Below, in pieces: positions 21,901 through 33,065 of a stretch of DNA of 64,000 nt; the first letter of the stretch is position 1, and every line of letters starts with the position of its first letter. The translations under genes and the position numbers were made by a program. The DNA is from Ascaphus truei. Lineage: Eukaryota > Chordata > Amphibia > Anura > Ascaphidae. The stretch spans positions 70,591,426-70,655,425 of the forward strand of contig CM071570.1 in assembly GCA_036426205.1 (NCBI GenBank), given 5' to 3'. The notes under the pieces are model-generated. The model saw nothing but the letters and a program-made list of their open reading frames with translations. It had not been told where the DNA came from and searched no databases.

Positions 21901-22170
21901 GGGCCTCATGCAGTAAGCGCCGAAAAAGTGCTTTCGGCAAGTGTTGCCGATAGGCATGATTTTGGCGATTTGCCCTCGCAGTATTCAGTAAGGGCCGAAT
22001 CCATGCCGATCCTTGCCGAATCTCTGCGAAAGCAAAACGCCGATGAGCCGGTGATTAAAAAGCCTGGCTCCCGATAACCTGGCGATAGGCCGTTTCTGCC
22101 GATATGTGTTTGCAGCAGAGAGAGACCCGCCGCGCTCTCTGCGCAAACATCGGCAAAATAAAAATATATC
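21901..22170 (+). repeat. Palindrome family, left terminus copy
   Basis: The segment begins GGGCCTCATGCAGTAAGCG, the reverse complement of the terminus at 3028-3047, and continues with dense CCGATA/CGGCAA/GCCGAAT motifs, like the other copies inverted. It passes into the palindrome from 22181. Confidence 0.65.
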
Positions 22171-22177
22171 AAAACAA

Positions 22178-22460
22178 CTTTTACTCATAGTGTACATGTG
22201 CAGGGGGTCTCCGGAGCTGAACCGCATTGGTTTCAGGTCCGGGGACCCCCTGCTTCCCGAGATACAGGCCCCTTTATGAGGTGCCGGTATCCCTCTGCAT
22301 TTAAATGTCCCGATCACGTGACCGCGGAATGTAAACAAAGCAGAGGGATACCGGCACCCCATAAAGGGGCCTGTATCTTGGGAAGCAGGGGGTCCCCGGA
22401 CCTAAAACCAAAGCAGTTCAGCTCCGGAGACCCTCTGCACATCTACACTATGAGTAAAAC
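22178..22460. repeat. Large palindrome, arms about 120 bp
   Basis: TTTTACTCATAGTG on the left faces CACTATGAGTAAAA on the right. Inside, GGGGTCTCCGGAGCTGAACC pairs with its complement, followed by GGGGACCCCCTGCTTCC and GCCGGTATCCCTCTGC blocks that also pair. The centre holds CGATCACGTGACCGCGG. The arms differ at scattered sites. A related palindrome lies at 47995-48220. Confidence 0.85.
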
Positions 22461-22548
22461 ACATATATAAATAAACAATCATTCCTTACCTTTGCGGCTA
22501 TGTGCTATGGTAATGAAGCAGCATTTATGTATTTTAATCATATTGTGC

Positions 22549-22610
22549 GGAAGCAGGGGGTCCCCTGAGCTGAACTGCATTGCTTTGTGGACCAGGGACC
22601 CCCTGCTTCC
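22549..22610. repeat. Smaller related palindrome
   Basis: GAAGCAGGGGGTCCCCTGAG faces GACCAGGGACCCCCTGCTTC. The GGGGTCCC word is shared with the palindrome at 22178-22460. Confidence 0.8.
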
Positions 22611-22619
22611 CGAGTTACA

Positions 22620-23215
22620 CACATGATGAACCAATATACAAATAAATGTAGAAGGGTTATCAAAAACACGCTGTACTACAAATACCACTTCTCCATACAG
22701 ACACACAAAAGTAAAATCAATTTCCTTTAATAATCCAATCTGACTCCATCAAAATCCTCAAATGCCAATCAAAAGCCACAAATGCCACTGAAAACGCCTT
22801 GCATTACATTGTATACTAGCATACAATCTATCACCAATACATTCTGCAAATGAATGTTAACAATAACATCATTCCAAACAAATACCAATACAATCCACCA
22901 GTATACTATTTAAACTATCCAGTAACCACAATCAATTAGCATTATTATTAAATCCCTAAACAATTTACTTCCATCACTAACAATTAAACAATACTTAATT
23001 CAATCGTTGAACAAACAAGTTTCCTCTGAAAAAAAATACAACAAGAATACAATATACAAAGCAAGCCTCACCCTGTGTACCCATACAATAGCAAAATTAC
23101 ATCTACTAATTTTAAAATACATGACAACACATTTATCAACAGCATAGCCAAATAATTTAAATACAGCAAATCAAGCTTTTAAAACAACTCCCTGGAATTG
23201 CAGCGCCCCAGCTCA
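22620..23215. other. No gene seen
   Basis: Low-complexity, A/C-rich plus strand with short imperfect repeats (AAATGCCAATCAAAAGCC / AAATGCCACTGAAAACGCC). No coding signal. Confidence 0.5.
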
Positions 23216-23217
<2 letters not shown>

Positions 23218-23248
<31 letters not shown>

Positions 23249-23440
23249 GAACGGAACAAACAACACCCACACACACACACCACTAACAAGAACGAAAGAA
23301 CACACACACACCACACACTAACATAAACGAACAACACAACACACAGCACCACACACACACACCCACACACACACACACACCACAAACACACACACACACA
23401 CACACACGCCACCCACACACACACACACACACACACCACA
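23218..23440. repeat. Interrupted (CA)n microsatellite
   Basis: A long CACACA tract is broken by CACCA, AACAAACG and AGAACGAA words. The Val/Cys-rich minus-strand frame across it is a by-product of the dinucleotide. Confidence 0.95.
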
Positions 23441-23469
23441 CTACAAGAAACGTGAGCCGGGATTCCCAT

Positions 23470-24225
23470 TCACCAAGTAGGTGGGTATCTGGGACCTCGG
23501 TTACAGTCGATGGTCTGTCGGGTTGACATTAGGGGGCCTGCGGGGAACATCGGGTGGCCGTGCGGGGATTGGGGGGGAAATTGAGTATGGGGGGCATAGT
23601 AGGGGACATCCTCCCCATGGGAACGTTTCGCAGACGGGGACGCGCTGTCCAGCATGCTAACGTTGCTAGCTCGCAGGCGCCCCCACCGCGGGAGGTCGGC
23701 AACTGATGGGAGTGACGGTACATAGGTCAGGGGCAAGCGCAGCAAAGATAAAGTAATATATAGGGAGTTGAGATGACGTGGATAGAAGCGTTAGGAAAAT
23801 ATAGTGGGCGGAAACCTGGGCCATAAGACACCTCCTTCTCTTCCCTAGTCCGCTTTTTCACTTCCTTTCCTCTTCCCCGTTTCCGCTCTCTCTTAGTGTG
23901 GGTTTCTCACTGTGTTCTTTTTTCTCGGGATTTCTGTCCTATCCCCCCTCTCTAGCCCTCCTTCCCTCTTAACAGCTAATCTGTCAGCCCAATTATGGAT
24001 AATGAATATTTATGTTTATTTTTTATTAAAAAAAAAAAAATTGACGCGAGCATGGTAATTGTATGATCTGCACATGGATCGCCAGCGGCCTAAATCCACT
24101 CGCCACGATGCGAGGTGGGTTATTATTTGGCGGAGCCTGTATATATATAGTATTAATATATTAATAGTATATATATATATATATATAATTTAGTTTTTAT
24201 TTAGATAATATTTATTTAGTTTCTG
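23470..24225. repeat. Palindrome family, GC-rich and TA-rich 5' part
   Basis: GC-rich sequence with GGGGCCTGCGGGGAACATCG-type words (23530-23700) resembles the block at 1060-1540. A pyrimidine-rich stretch follows, then a TA-rich block (24138-24190), in the same order as upstream of the copy at 2327. Confidence 0.45.
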
Positions 24226-24935
24226 TGGGTGCTGTAGCGGTTTGGTGACTTTTTTTATTTGGGGGGTATCGGGTTTGTGTGAAGGGGGTATTAGCCCCAA
24301 CGGTGGCTGTTTAGGGCTTGCGGGTGGGTAGCGGGAGGCCTTAACCCCTTCATGACCGTAGCGGTATTAACTGCTATGGTCGTGAAGGGGTTAAGTTCAC
24401 CCGCAACCCCCCCCGCAAGCCCTAAACAAACAACAAGGGCCAAATACCCCCTTCACCCACACCCACTACCCACAATAAAGCTGGCACGGTGGGTTAACCC
24501 CTTCATTGCCTTAGCGATTAGCCGCTAAGGTAATGAAGTGGGCTTTACATGCATGCCGGGGGTATCAGTTCCGGAGACCCCCGGCATCAATCACAGACAG
24601 GAAAAAGGCCTGATTTTTTCTAAGTGTTGCCCTTGCCGATGCTTCTCCTCCACCAACTTGCCAACTTTAGTTGGCTGGACGGATTGGAGTTACATTCTCA
24701 ATTCTGGAGTGCCGATCAGCAGCGAAAAGCTGATCGGGGCTACAAGAATACAGCCGATTTCAAAAAGTGCCGATAAGAGGCGAAAAGTGGCTTATCGCCA
24801 CCCGGCTGCCGATAAGTTTTTATCGGAAACAAAAATTGCCGATTTTTCCCACTTATCGGCGCTTACTGAATCGGGAAGGCAATTTTGAAGAAAAAATGGC
24901 GAAAAACGGCTTTTCGGCGCTTACTGCAAAGAGCC
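24226..24935. repeat. Palindrome-family repeat, copy 2
   Basis: This is the direct-repeat partner of 2327-3047. The CCTTCATGACCGTAGCGGTA palindrome, the TTAACCCCTTCATTGCCTTA palindrome and the CTTATCGGCGCTTACTGAAT segment are all conserved. It ends GGCGCTTACTGCAAAGAGCCC, a decayed terminus. A CTGATGCTGGTAT-containing stretch present in copy 1 is missing, and other short indels occur. Confidence 0.75.
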
Positions 24936-24963
24936 CATAGCCTGACATAGACTATTAGGCAGC

Positions 24964-25589
24964 TGTCTGTCCGATTTAAGTCAGAAAGTGCAAAAAAGGG
25001 AAAAAATGATCTATTCCACAGTTTTACGTTTGCTGAGACTGTGGGATGGAAACTCCAGGCCAGAGTTTACAGAGGTTCTGGTTTTCACTCACCTGCTCTC
25101 CTAATTGAGGAAGAGGAATATATCGCAGTTAGTTTGGCTGCTTCAGTCTCTCTTAGAGCCTGGAGGCTGGGAGACGCTGCTCCCCAGGATCCAGTTTGGG
25201 GTAGACGGCCCACACGTGTTGCAGCATCTGAGGATCTATTGGGACGCTGTCCCCAGCTGACAGTTAAGGACTCAATGTTATCTCTGTGTGTTATTTAAAG
25301 TTGGTAACTGGCTTACCCAGCCAACATTGCAGATAGGGATATGCATGTGAGTTAGACTCCTGACAGGAGTAGATGTTTATTTTTATGATTTTGTTTGTTC
25401 TTAAAGTGACGGTGTTTAAAATGTTTAGTGTCACTACTGGAGAAATAAACCACTGAAGGTTGAGGGCTGAGTGCACCTTGTGTGTATACACGTGTTTGTC
25501 CCCCTTTTCTACAAATGAAACCCTAGAAGACTGTGTCACGAAGAGTCTGGGCAAACACCGGTGCTACATAAAGGGAGCCGTTTGTCACA
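24964..25589 (+). mobile_element. LTR (Ty3/gypsy-like)
   Basis: The segment starts TGTCTGTCCGATTTAAG and ends CCGTTTGTCACA, followed by TATGGGGGATAATGCTGGCA, the place where a primer-binding site would lie. An AATAAA signal occurs at 25444. The first 300 bp are related to the minus-strand copy at 15500-15845. No matching downstream LTR is in the window. Confidence 0.55.
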
Positions 25590-26031
25590 TATGGGGGATA
25601 ATGCTGGCAGTCACTGAAAGGTCTAGGGTTTGAGAAAAACAAGCGGGGATTTAAAATGGCCGACCGGCCGAAGTAAAGTGCGAGTGAGTGCCAGTGAAGT
25701 CTATCCCACTGTGTATAACCAGTTATGCTTTCAGCATACACAGAGAATGTGTGAAGTGTGGATGCAGTAGCACCCAGAGGTCAGTAGATGAAGATATGTT
25801 AATGCCCTGAACCCAAGCAGAAAACCAACATTTTTGCTGAAGAAAACATCTAGCAAGTGCTGAGTGTAAAGTCTGCCCGTCGGGTATGAAAAGATTCCTG
25901 TGCTATGTAAAGCTAACGCTATAAGCAAAGTGCTGTTTCAAGTTTTCCATGCTGCGTTTTTTAAATGGCCGACATGAAATGTTTGCTTTGGAATGTACAT
26001 AATCATGCAAAACAGTGTCCCTTCAGGACCT

Positions 26032-26033
26032 AC

Positions 26034-26128
<95 letters not shown>

Positions 26129-26130
26129 CT
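26032..26130. repeat. (GAT)n microsatellite
   Basis: More than 30 GAT units with a single TAT interruption near 26093. It would encode poly-Asp on the plus strand and poly-His or poly-Ser in minus-strand frames; none of these is supported as a gene. Confidence 0.97.
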
Positions 26131-26179
26131 TATATGTAGCCCTGGGAAAGAGCCGTACCTGCAGAGGGAAGCTGCAAAA

Positions 26180-27345
26180 GTGACCAGCGTCCTGAGCACA
26201 AGACCCCATAACTTTGGAGTCAGTGACAAAGAATTCGGAGCCGTGCCGGCTAGAAGAAAACCAGGTTACACGGGAGAAGTGTGTCCCCAAATTTTCAATT
26301 ACAAACAGTGGCAACAGGAGCAGCAAAAGGAATACTGTCTCCCACAGCTGCAAAAGCAAGCAACGCGTTTTGAGCGCAAGGAAGATGTGGAAGCTGATAC
26401 CTGTGAGTGTGTGCCGAGTAATACTGATGTCCCTGGAGCTAATAAAGCAAAGAGAAAGAAGAAGAAAAAGAAAAGTATTTGTCGAGTCACGGAGGAAGTG
26501 ACCGAACATCTTGAGCCTGCGATGTCAGGACAACGTGCATCAGAAAGGCGCCGATGTGCTGCAGACCGAGTGACGGATGGAATCATCACAGGAACAGTGG
26601 CAAAGGAAAAGGAGGAGGAAGCTGAATCCTTGATCCAGGATAAAAGGGCCTTAATTTCTGCACTCCAAACTGCCCGTCATGATTATGAAGTTCTGTGGGA
26701 GCAATTGAATAAGGAGCGAGAAGCGAACGCCAAGGTATAGGAGGCTACCGCCAAGTTACAGAGGTGTGTACTCCAAGCTATATGTTTGTATGAGGCTTTG
26801 AAGAAACCAGAGACTCTCTTACGGAGTGAGTTGGAGGAGGTGATGACCAGTCTGGAAAGGGTAAACATTGCAGCGGCCGCCATGGATGGAAAGCAGAACA
26901 TGTCGCACGGACTAATTGCTAACCTGAAACAAACATGGGGAGGCTCTGCAAGATAATTCACAATTGCCATAGAGTGTTGGAAGTCTCTCAGAAAGAGGTT
27001 CATGCTCGCAGCACAGAGCAGGAACATTCTCGCCAAGAGGGCCATGGTCTAAACACAGAGCTGTGTACTTTGAAGGAAGCCTATGAGAATGCCCTGAGTG
27101 ATTTAGAGACTGTAAAGAGAGAGAATGTAAGTCTGAAAGAAGAAAATTCAGATTTGTCTGACCAGGCTAGTGAAGGAAAGGAGAAGCTTCACCAAGCAGA
27201 AAAAGTTACGGAACAATTGTCCCAGGAAAATGTTGAAGTACAGGCAGCACTGCAGAATGCAGAGAGAATGCTGGAAAAAGAATGCCTCTCCCTGGAGCAG
27301 CATACACAAGCAGAGCATATACAGCGGAACCAGCTGGAATTTTGT
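26180..27345 (+). pseudogene. Intronless myosin-II heavy-chain rod-derived sequence, broken
   Basis: A 186-codon frame (26180-26740) starts with an unrelated basic region rich in Lys/Glu, then from about codon 150 reads LIQDKRALISALQTARHDYE. The same frame continues past a TAG (26738-26740) with SELEEVMTSLERVNIAAAAM and DGKQ, then shifts near 26935-26985 into a second frame with VSQKEVHARSTEQEH, LKEAYENALSDLETVKRENV and VQAALQNAERMLEKE, ending at QLEF. From memory, these blocks follow the order of the light-meromyosin rod of class II myosin heavy chains (SARHD, ERSNAAAAALDKKQ, SSQKEARSLSTE, AYEESLDHLET.KREN, IQAALEEAE), with roughly 25-30 residues missing between the first two. Real myosin genes have introns across this span, so it is a retrocopy. 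It sits directly after an LTR. Confidence 0.7.
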
Positions 27346-27579
27346 GCTTTGTTTAAATGCGAAAATCTATTTATGTTACTTACCTGAGTGCTGTCTGCTG
27401 ATTTCGTGGAAACGGTATCGTATATTTGTCTTTACTTTATGGGATATGCATCAACATTTATTTGATGACTATTGGAGTGTTGGCTGCTATCTTTTCTCTA
27501 TAATGTTTTGTATGAGTCTGTGCACCCGGATTTACAATTAATCTGGTTCTATTGGCATGCAGAACTGATTGTTCTAGGA

Positions 27580-27770
27580 CAGCGGTGTGCAAACTGGGGG
27601 GCGCGGGATTTGTTTTGGGGGGCACAGGTGGTTGCAGAGGTCCCGCGCTCTTCCCCAAGGCATATAAATTAAATGCTGGGGGACCGCGCGAGACCTCTAC
27701 AACCTCTACTTACCGAGGTTCAGCTGGCTTCGGGACGCGTGACCCTTGGCAACGCGGCGTCAAATGAGAC
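27580..27770 (+). mobile_element. hAT-like element tip
   Basis: CAGCGGTGTGCAAACTGGGG starts here, close to the CAGNGGTNNNCAAACT termini of hAT elements. GC-rich sequence follows and then gives way to PLE codons near 27771. The opposite terminus is not found in the window. Confidence 0.45.
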
Positions 27771-28440
27771 AGAACTACTAAAATTCATTGACGACCTTAA
27801 TAGAATCCCATCTACCATACATTTTACAGCTAGTATTAGCAAGACGGAAATTAACTTTCTGGATACAGATGTTAATAAAAGTAATGGTTCCCTAGCTACA
27901 AGGGTTATCAATAAACCAACAGGTAAGAATACTTTACTACTTGCAATCAGCCATCATCCCCTTCCATTGAAGAGAGGCCTACCGTACTCTCAATTCCTGA
28001 GAATCAAAAGAATCACCAGTGATCCAGACGAATTGGAGCAAGCATTGGATAAAACTGCTATGCGGTTTAAGGAGATACAGCAACATTGACATTACAACTG
28101 CATTGGAAAAAGCAAGATGTGTGGACAGAAGCAGAATCCTAGAACCAACAGTAAAAAATTAGATCGATGACCGGTTTAACATCAAAAGTATTTTCAGCAC
28201 AGCCTCAGGTTTCATTAAACAAAGCATTTTACGTCACTACCAGATCCTAGGGCATGATATGAAAATTGGCAAATTCTTTACACAGCCGCCACGATTCTGT
28301 TATAGAAGAGGCCGTAATCTAGGGGACTTAGTGACCCAAGCGGACCCTACTACCAAATATGCAGCTAAAGCAACATGGCTCCAATGACCAGCGGGAGTAT
28401 ACAGATGCCATGGCTGAATCAATTGCCAATATCTGATCCT
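27771..28440 (+). pseudogene. PLE reverse-transcriptase and linker relic
   Basis: Codons from 27771 give LLKFIDDLNRIPSTIHFTAS, then INFLDTDVNKSNGSL, INKPTGKNTLLL, GLPYSQFLRIKRITSD and LEQALDKTAMRFKE. This is the order downstream of the YxDD motif in Penelope-type proteins. After a frameshift near 28085, FIKQSILRHYQILGHD and PPRFCYRRGRNLGDLV follow, the linker that precedes the zinc-finger/GIY-YIG part. The catalytic YxDD segment and the endonuclease are both missing. Confidence 0.75.
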
Positions 28441-29074
28441 GGGTAAAACCCCCTGGTATTGTGGCGCCAACATGAAGTGGGAAAAGTGACGTCCTCCGTT
28501 GCATCACTGGACCTGGCGCGGGGTCGGAGTCTAGGTCCGGTCCTGGTAGGTGTACTGTGGCACTTGCGCACAGCGCACACGCGAGGGGTGTCACCCAACG
28601 CATCACGGGACGCATCACCGGGCGGGACCGAGGTCCAATCCTCACAGGAGGTGACTGGAAACTGTAAAAGTGTACTGAAGAAGTACACCTGGAGAGAAAT
28701 CCTATATGCGGTGCACACCACATCAAAAATTGCAAGCCGTTTGGTAATGATTTAATAATTCATTTTGATTAAAATGTGGTACGAAAAATACCGTACATTC
28801 AAATAGGATAAGTCTATAACGTGCCCAACATGTAACAAATACACCAAAAGACCAAGACTAAAACTTAAAAATGAACTCCTGAAAAGGCACGTTCATCCAC
28901 TTGCTGGTATCAATTTGTTCAGCAGCATGTGGCATATATCTGAGGCAGTGATCACAGAGAACTGAAGTTATGAAGTTAACCACCATATTGGGTGTTATTA
29001 GATGGGTAATGCTCAAAATAGGCTCTGTGAATAAATGGTGGTAAATTTGGCTCAATAGCCTGCTACTCAGTTGA

Positions 29075-29075
<1 letters not shown>
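28441..29075. other. No gene seen
   Basis: A GC-rich stretch (28455-28640) gives way to AT-rich sequence. GTGTACTGAAGAAGTACAC at 28670-28688 is a small perfect hairpin that resembles, but does not match, the recurrent motif. Confidence 0.4.
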
Positions 29076-29125
<50 letters not shown>

Positions 29126-29155
29126 TATTATAGATATTATACTATATATATATAT
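29076..29155. repeat. (AT)n microsatellite
   Basis: A long AT dinucleotide run followed by a degenerate TATA-rich tail. Confidence 0.95.
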
Positions 29156-29159
29156 CTTG

Positions 29160-29655
29160 AACAGAGTGATTTCTGTGATTCAGCTTAGGTGAAATAGCTC
29201 AGTGAATTACAAAGTGCTTCAAACTCTGTTATAATGTAGCAGATATAGCAAACTGCATCAAAGTTGCTATTTTGAGGGTATGTACTGAAAAGACACAGTA
29301 AATCGAATAGTACCTATTGACTGTATGTTTAGACCACAGAGAAATTCATTATAGGGAGACATACAGTATCATGTACTTGCTAAAAATAGCTATAATTGAC
29401 TGTCAATGATTTTCCTATTGTGATACTAATTACTTTAAGAGACTGATCTCTCCATTGGTGTGTCAGAGAAATATATTGGAATAATCACAGCCTTTCAAAA
29501 CATGCTATTTATACACCTGTGTTGTAGTGTAAACCAGATATTCTTAACATGGTAAAATGGTTAGTTCAGTGAGACTCAACAAAGAGCAGGTAAATTAGCC
29601 CTGAATAGCAATTTCACTTATGATCTTATAATCTGTGTGAATTCTGACCATATCC
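29160..29655. other. No gene seen
   Basis: AT-rich sequence without recognisable features. Confidence 0.5.
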
Positions 29656-29658
29656 CAC

Positions 29659-30345
29659 TATAGCCCCTTTACCCCCACCCTCTGTGAGAATTGGTGGCTA
29701 CAAGTATGTCTCCTGGGACTGTACATACCTATGAGGTAACAGGAGGGCTCTGAGTTGCTCCGCGGTGGTTTGGAGAGAATCAGGACAGGCTTTCAGGGTA
29801 CCTTATTCATAGTTGGCAGCGCTTCCAGTCAGCGAGTATCCTGTGTCTGCAAGAAGATCCATGCTGACACATCTTTTATTACCAGGCAGTGAATCACACA
29901 CTTGGATGGTTCAATGGATGTTTATTGCGTAGTCCAGATTATACAGCAATCCACATTCCCTGAAGGTTAACTCAGACTTGAGGCCCATTCAGTTCCTTTC
30001 TGGTGCTCCTACTCCACAAGGGGATACAGGGTAGCTGTTGTGCACTCCACAGGGGGAGGAAGAGACAAAGAGACACCCTGATTTCTGAGAGAGTGCCAGT
30101 ATTTATCCCCTGGGGTTGGGCTTGTTACCCTGCCCATAACAGAGCAGGTCTAATACTGACAGGAGTCACATCAACCACATGTGACCCAGCCAGTATACTC
30201 CACCAGGCTGACATTCTCAGGCTGTTGCTAGGCCCTCCCCTGGATACAGTAAATATATCCAGGGCTACAATAGCACACTAGGTCCTTTTGAGATAATCTA
30301 ACCCCTCCAGTGCCTGTCCCTAGCAGGACTTATACAATTAGGGCC
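29659..30345 (-). mobile_element. LTR-like sequence (minus strand)
   Basis: The reverse complement has a TATA-like GGGATAAATACTGGC (about 30100), then AATAAACATCCATTGAA (about 29920) and an end resembling GGGGCTATA. Segments such as GTTACCCTGCCCATAACAGAG (minus-strand complement) and CACATGTGACCC parallel the region at 54680-54850, so the two belong to one LTR family. The borders are uncertain and no target duplication was found. Confidence 0.45.
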
Positions 30346-30920
30346 CACGGAAGATAGTAACGGCCGGAGGCTAGGCTATACCACTATTCAGGCAGATCCC
30401 CTAGTAGTCAAAGCAGGGGATAGCCTTATCACTGGGGTCATAAACCACATACCTAGACTAAAATTATCAGACAGAGAAGGGATATCACTCACAGGTACTA
30501 CTGACAGTTGATCCATAGGGACCGTAGCTGATTGTCGTTGTCTCCAAAAATTCAGGAGACAGGCCAGAAGATAATCTGGTGAGAATGTACACTGAGCCCT
30601 CCAAAATCTTGATGTGAGCATTGAAGGGGCTCCAAAAGGTAGGTAACATGTATGTGTGGCTGCAGCTGTAGCCAAATTAGGCCCATGAATGGTGGGATCA
30701 AATCAGCTGGTAGCTCTCCATATGGAAACGAAGTAGCTCTGCCAGCAGTGTGATCGGATCTAGTTAATAAAGCACACAAAATGGTGCAAATGAGCTCTAA
30801 TAGGCTCCAAAATCTCTGCCAAGATCCTTGCCAGGAATGGCATAGCGTGTACTACAGATCAGAGGTAACAGACATCAAGCAGAACATGGCAGCAGTTTTA
30901 TACAAAAAATGGAATAGGTT

Positions 30921-31390
30921 TTAAGACCAAATGGAAATACCAAAACCTCCCTCCCACATTGCCTGTGTGCTGTCAATCAGACCAAAGCCAATATCTGACA
31001 AATTAACACCATCAAACCTCTTATCATACTCAAATATGGATGATAAATAACATAGCCTCCCAAGTGGATAACATGTAATTTCTCCAACATGAATAATCAA
31101 AACCATCAAGGGGCCAAAGTATCTAGCCAATGCCAAAACCTCTGGCAGGATCTGGCAACACCTCAGACCCTTTAACCCACCAAAAACCTAAACCCAGCCA
31201 AATCGTCTTGTTGCCTCTGCTAGATGCCTTGAAAATACACTGCCCATTGGCAAAACTTTCAAAGCAAATGCCAGGTACCCTAAAAGGACCTGGAACTGCT
31301 GAAAGAAGTTGTTTTCCCTCAGAAGCAGAATGACTTCAACATAGCTCTCAGATCTCCTTAGCTTGGCCAAGGAAAGTCTAAATTCCATAC
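30921..31390 (-). pseudogene. DIRS/Ngaro-type relic with SGNH-hydrolase remnant
   Basis: The minus strand encodes QVLLGYLAFALKVLPMGSVF followed by SRHLAEATRRFGW. This matches the LLG.LAFA.KV.PMGRVFSR.L..AT segment between the RT and RNase H of vertebrate tyrosine-recombinase retrotransposons. After a stop it continues VLALARYFGPLMVLIIHVGE, CYPLGRL and FDGVNLSDIGFGLI, which fit the C-terminal SGNH hydrolase that these elements carry (IHVGGND and DGVHLS.IG blocks). The catalytic GND and the His of DGVH are both lost. The RNase H part is deleted between the two pieces. Confidence 0.55.
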
Positions 31391-33065
31391 CAATGGAATT
31401 TATCTAAATTCATAAAAAGCAAAGGACTTATGTAGGCCCTTTTCTCTTTGTAAGCCATAGAGACAACCACAGGTGTCTCAGGAGCAAAAACGTCTCCTGA
31501 GACATATCTTCATACTTAAAAGCCCCCAAAAAACACATTTATATTGTTTAGTGCCACAATGGTAATTGTAGCACACAAAAGGCAATATGTAGTAATTGGT
31601 GCACTTTTGTTCTCCTTTTAATCAGTAGGTAAGCAATCATAAATAGGCTACAAACTGTGGGATCTTCAAACGAATACATTTATATAGCCCAATCTTCAAC
31701 CATAATAAATCAATATTACAATCCATACTTGTTTTTTTTATCAAGACACACCAATCACACCAATTAGTGCAGATTGCAATCAGCGAGGGGAGAAGTCTGA
31801 TACAGTAAGTGTCAGAGAATTTATTTATTTATAAAATGTTTTACCAGGATGTAATACATCGGCCTCTTGTTTTCAAGTTTGTCCTGAGCACAGTTATGAT
31901 GGCAATACATGGTTACGTTATATTTGACCTGCCAACTGCACATTTTGTTAAAATGAAAAGATTTTTTTTTAAAAAGAAAAGATAATTGGAGCAAATATAC
32001 ATTCTCTGATAAATATGTACAAATTTGTTAACTTTGGTATTATTACCATAGCCTACATTACTCCAGAGTCCAAGAGATGTAAATTGTTGAAAGTTAAGAT
32101 TCCAAAGGCTAGATTAACTTGTGGTTCTGGTTTTCATTTTAATGATTGTTTTAAAAGTAAACGGGCCTGCGTAACAAAACTATCTGTAAACTACACAATG
32201 TAATGTTTGTTAGCTATGGGAAATTTTGTATATTAATTCTTTAATAGATACAGGTGCATTCTTCCCCAAAATATCTGAGAGAGAGAGAGAAATTAGTTTG
32301 ATTCACACTTATCTCAGGTGTGTTTACAGGTATCTCTCCACATGTTGTATTGATTAGTGTTTTAAAAGGTTTGCAATTCAGTGAGAATGCTACCAAATAG
32401 GATTCTCTCTCATGTGAATTAAACATTCATTTAATGGATAATTGTTGTAACGGTAGCAGAAGAGGAGTATGTTCTATTATGATTGTCCAAATCAAGTGAG
32501 GGTAAAGTAGTTTCAGTAAATGTGAATCATATTCACTGTAAATGCTGCATGAATTTAACCTATGTTCATAAACAGAGCAAAATTGACTTTTTTAGTTTTG
32601 CAAAAAATGTAGCCAATTCTCAATGTTTGCCCAGAATTCACTAAACCTATTTATTCCAGTTCCAGACCATGAAATAGGATTTATGAGAGAGGATAATTTA
32701 AATATGCAAAAATTACAATTTCCAGGTAAGCCAAGTGTGTTCACAGGTATTCCTCAACATGGAATATAAATCACTCCATTTAGAGGTATATACGTAAATG
32801 GTTTCTCTACTAAATCAGAGTCATTTAATAGCCTGTTGCTCAATTTCTTGAGACATTTTTTTGGAGACTTTCAAACAAATCCTACATTTGCGACTAATTA
32901 CGCAAAATGATTAACTCTGTGAGGCTTGCCAATTTGTTTTTGTAAAACAAAAATATATATTCACAGTACTTCTCCGTGTAAGGAGCGTGCTGCTGGTGAA
33001 AAGATTGGCCATACATATGTGAAAAAACAGAAAGGGAATCCCTGCGCTTCTCCCATTGGGCTAAC
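31391..33065. other. AT-rich stretch with a LINE-A tail fragment, otherwise no gene seen
   Basis: At 31824-31918 the minus strand carries a LINE-A tail (ATAAAATGTTTTACCAGGAT, TTTTCAAGTTTGTCCTGAGC, then ATGATGGCAATACATGG). Further on, related words (GTGTGTTTACAGGTATCTCT at about 32320, GTGTGTTCACAGGTATTCCT at about 32737, TTCACAGTACTTCTCCGTG at about 32960) suggest an old, decayed tandem repeat. Confidence 0.5.

Noticed and set aside
21900..24935. Repeated CCGATAA/TTATCGG words as a CRISPR-like array
   Set aside because: The spacing is irregular, there are no unique spacers of constant length, and the words belong to a palindromic transposon-like repeat.
25965..26183. Poly-Asp frame, and poly-His/poly-Ser frames on the other strand
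   Set aside because: They are translations of a (GAT)n microsatellite without any flanking domain.
28670..28700. CTGAAGAAGTACACC resembling the recurrent hairpin motif
   Set aside because: No paired stem is followed by GAAACG; the local palindrome lies in the wrong place relative to CTGAAGAA.
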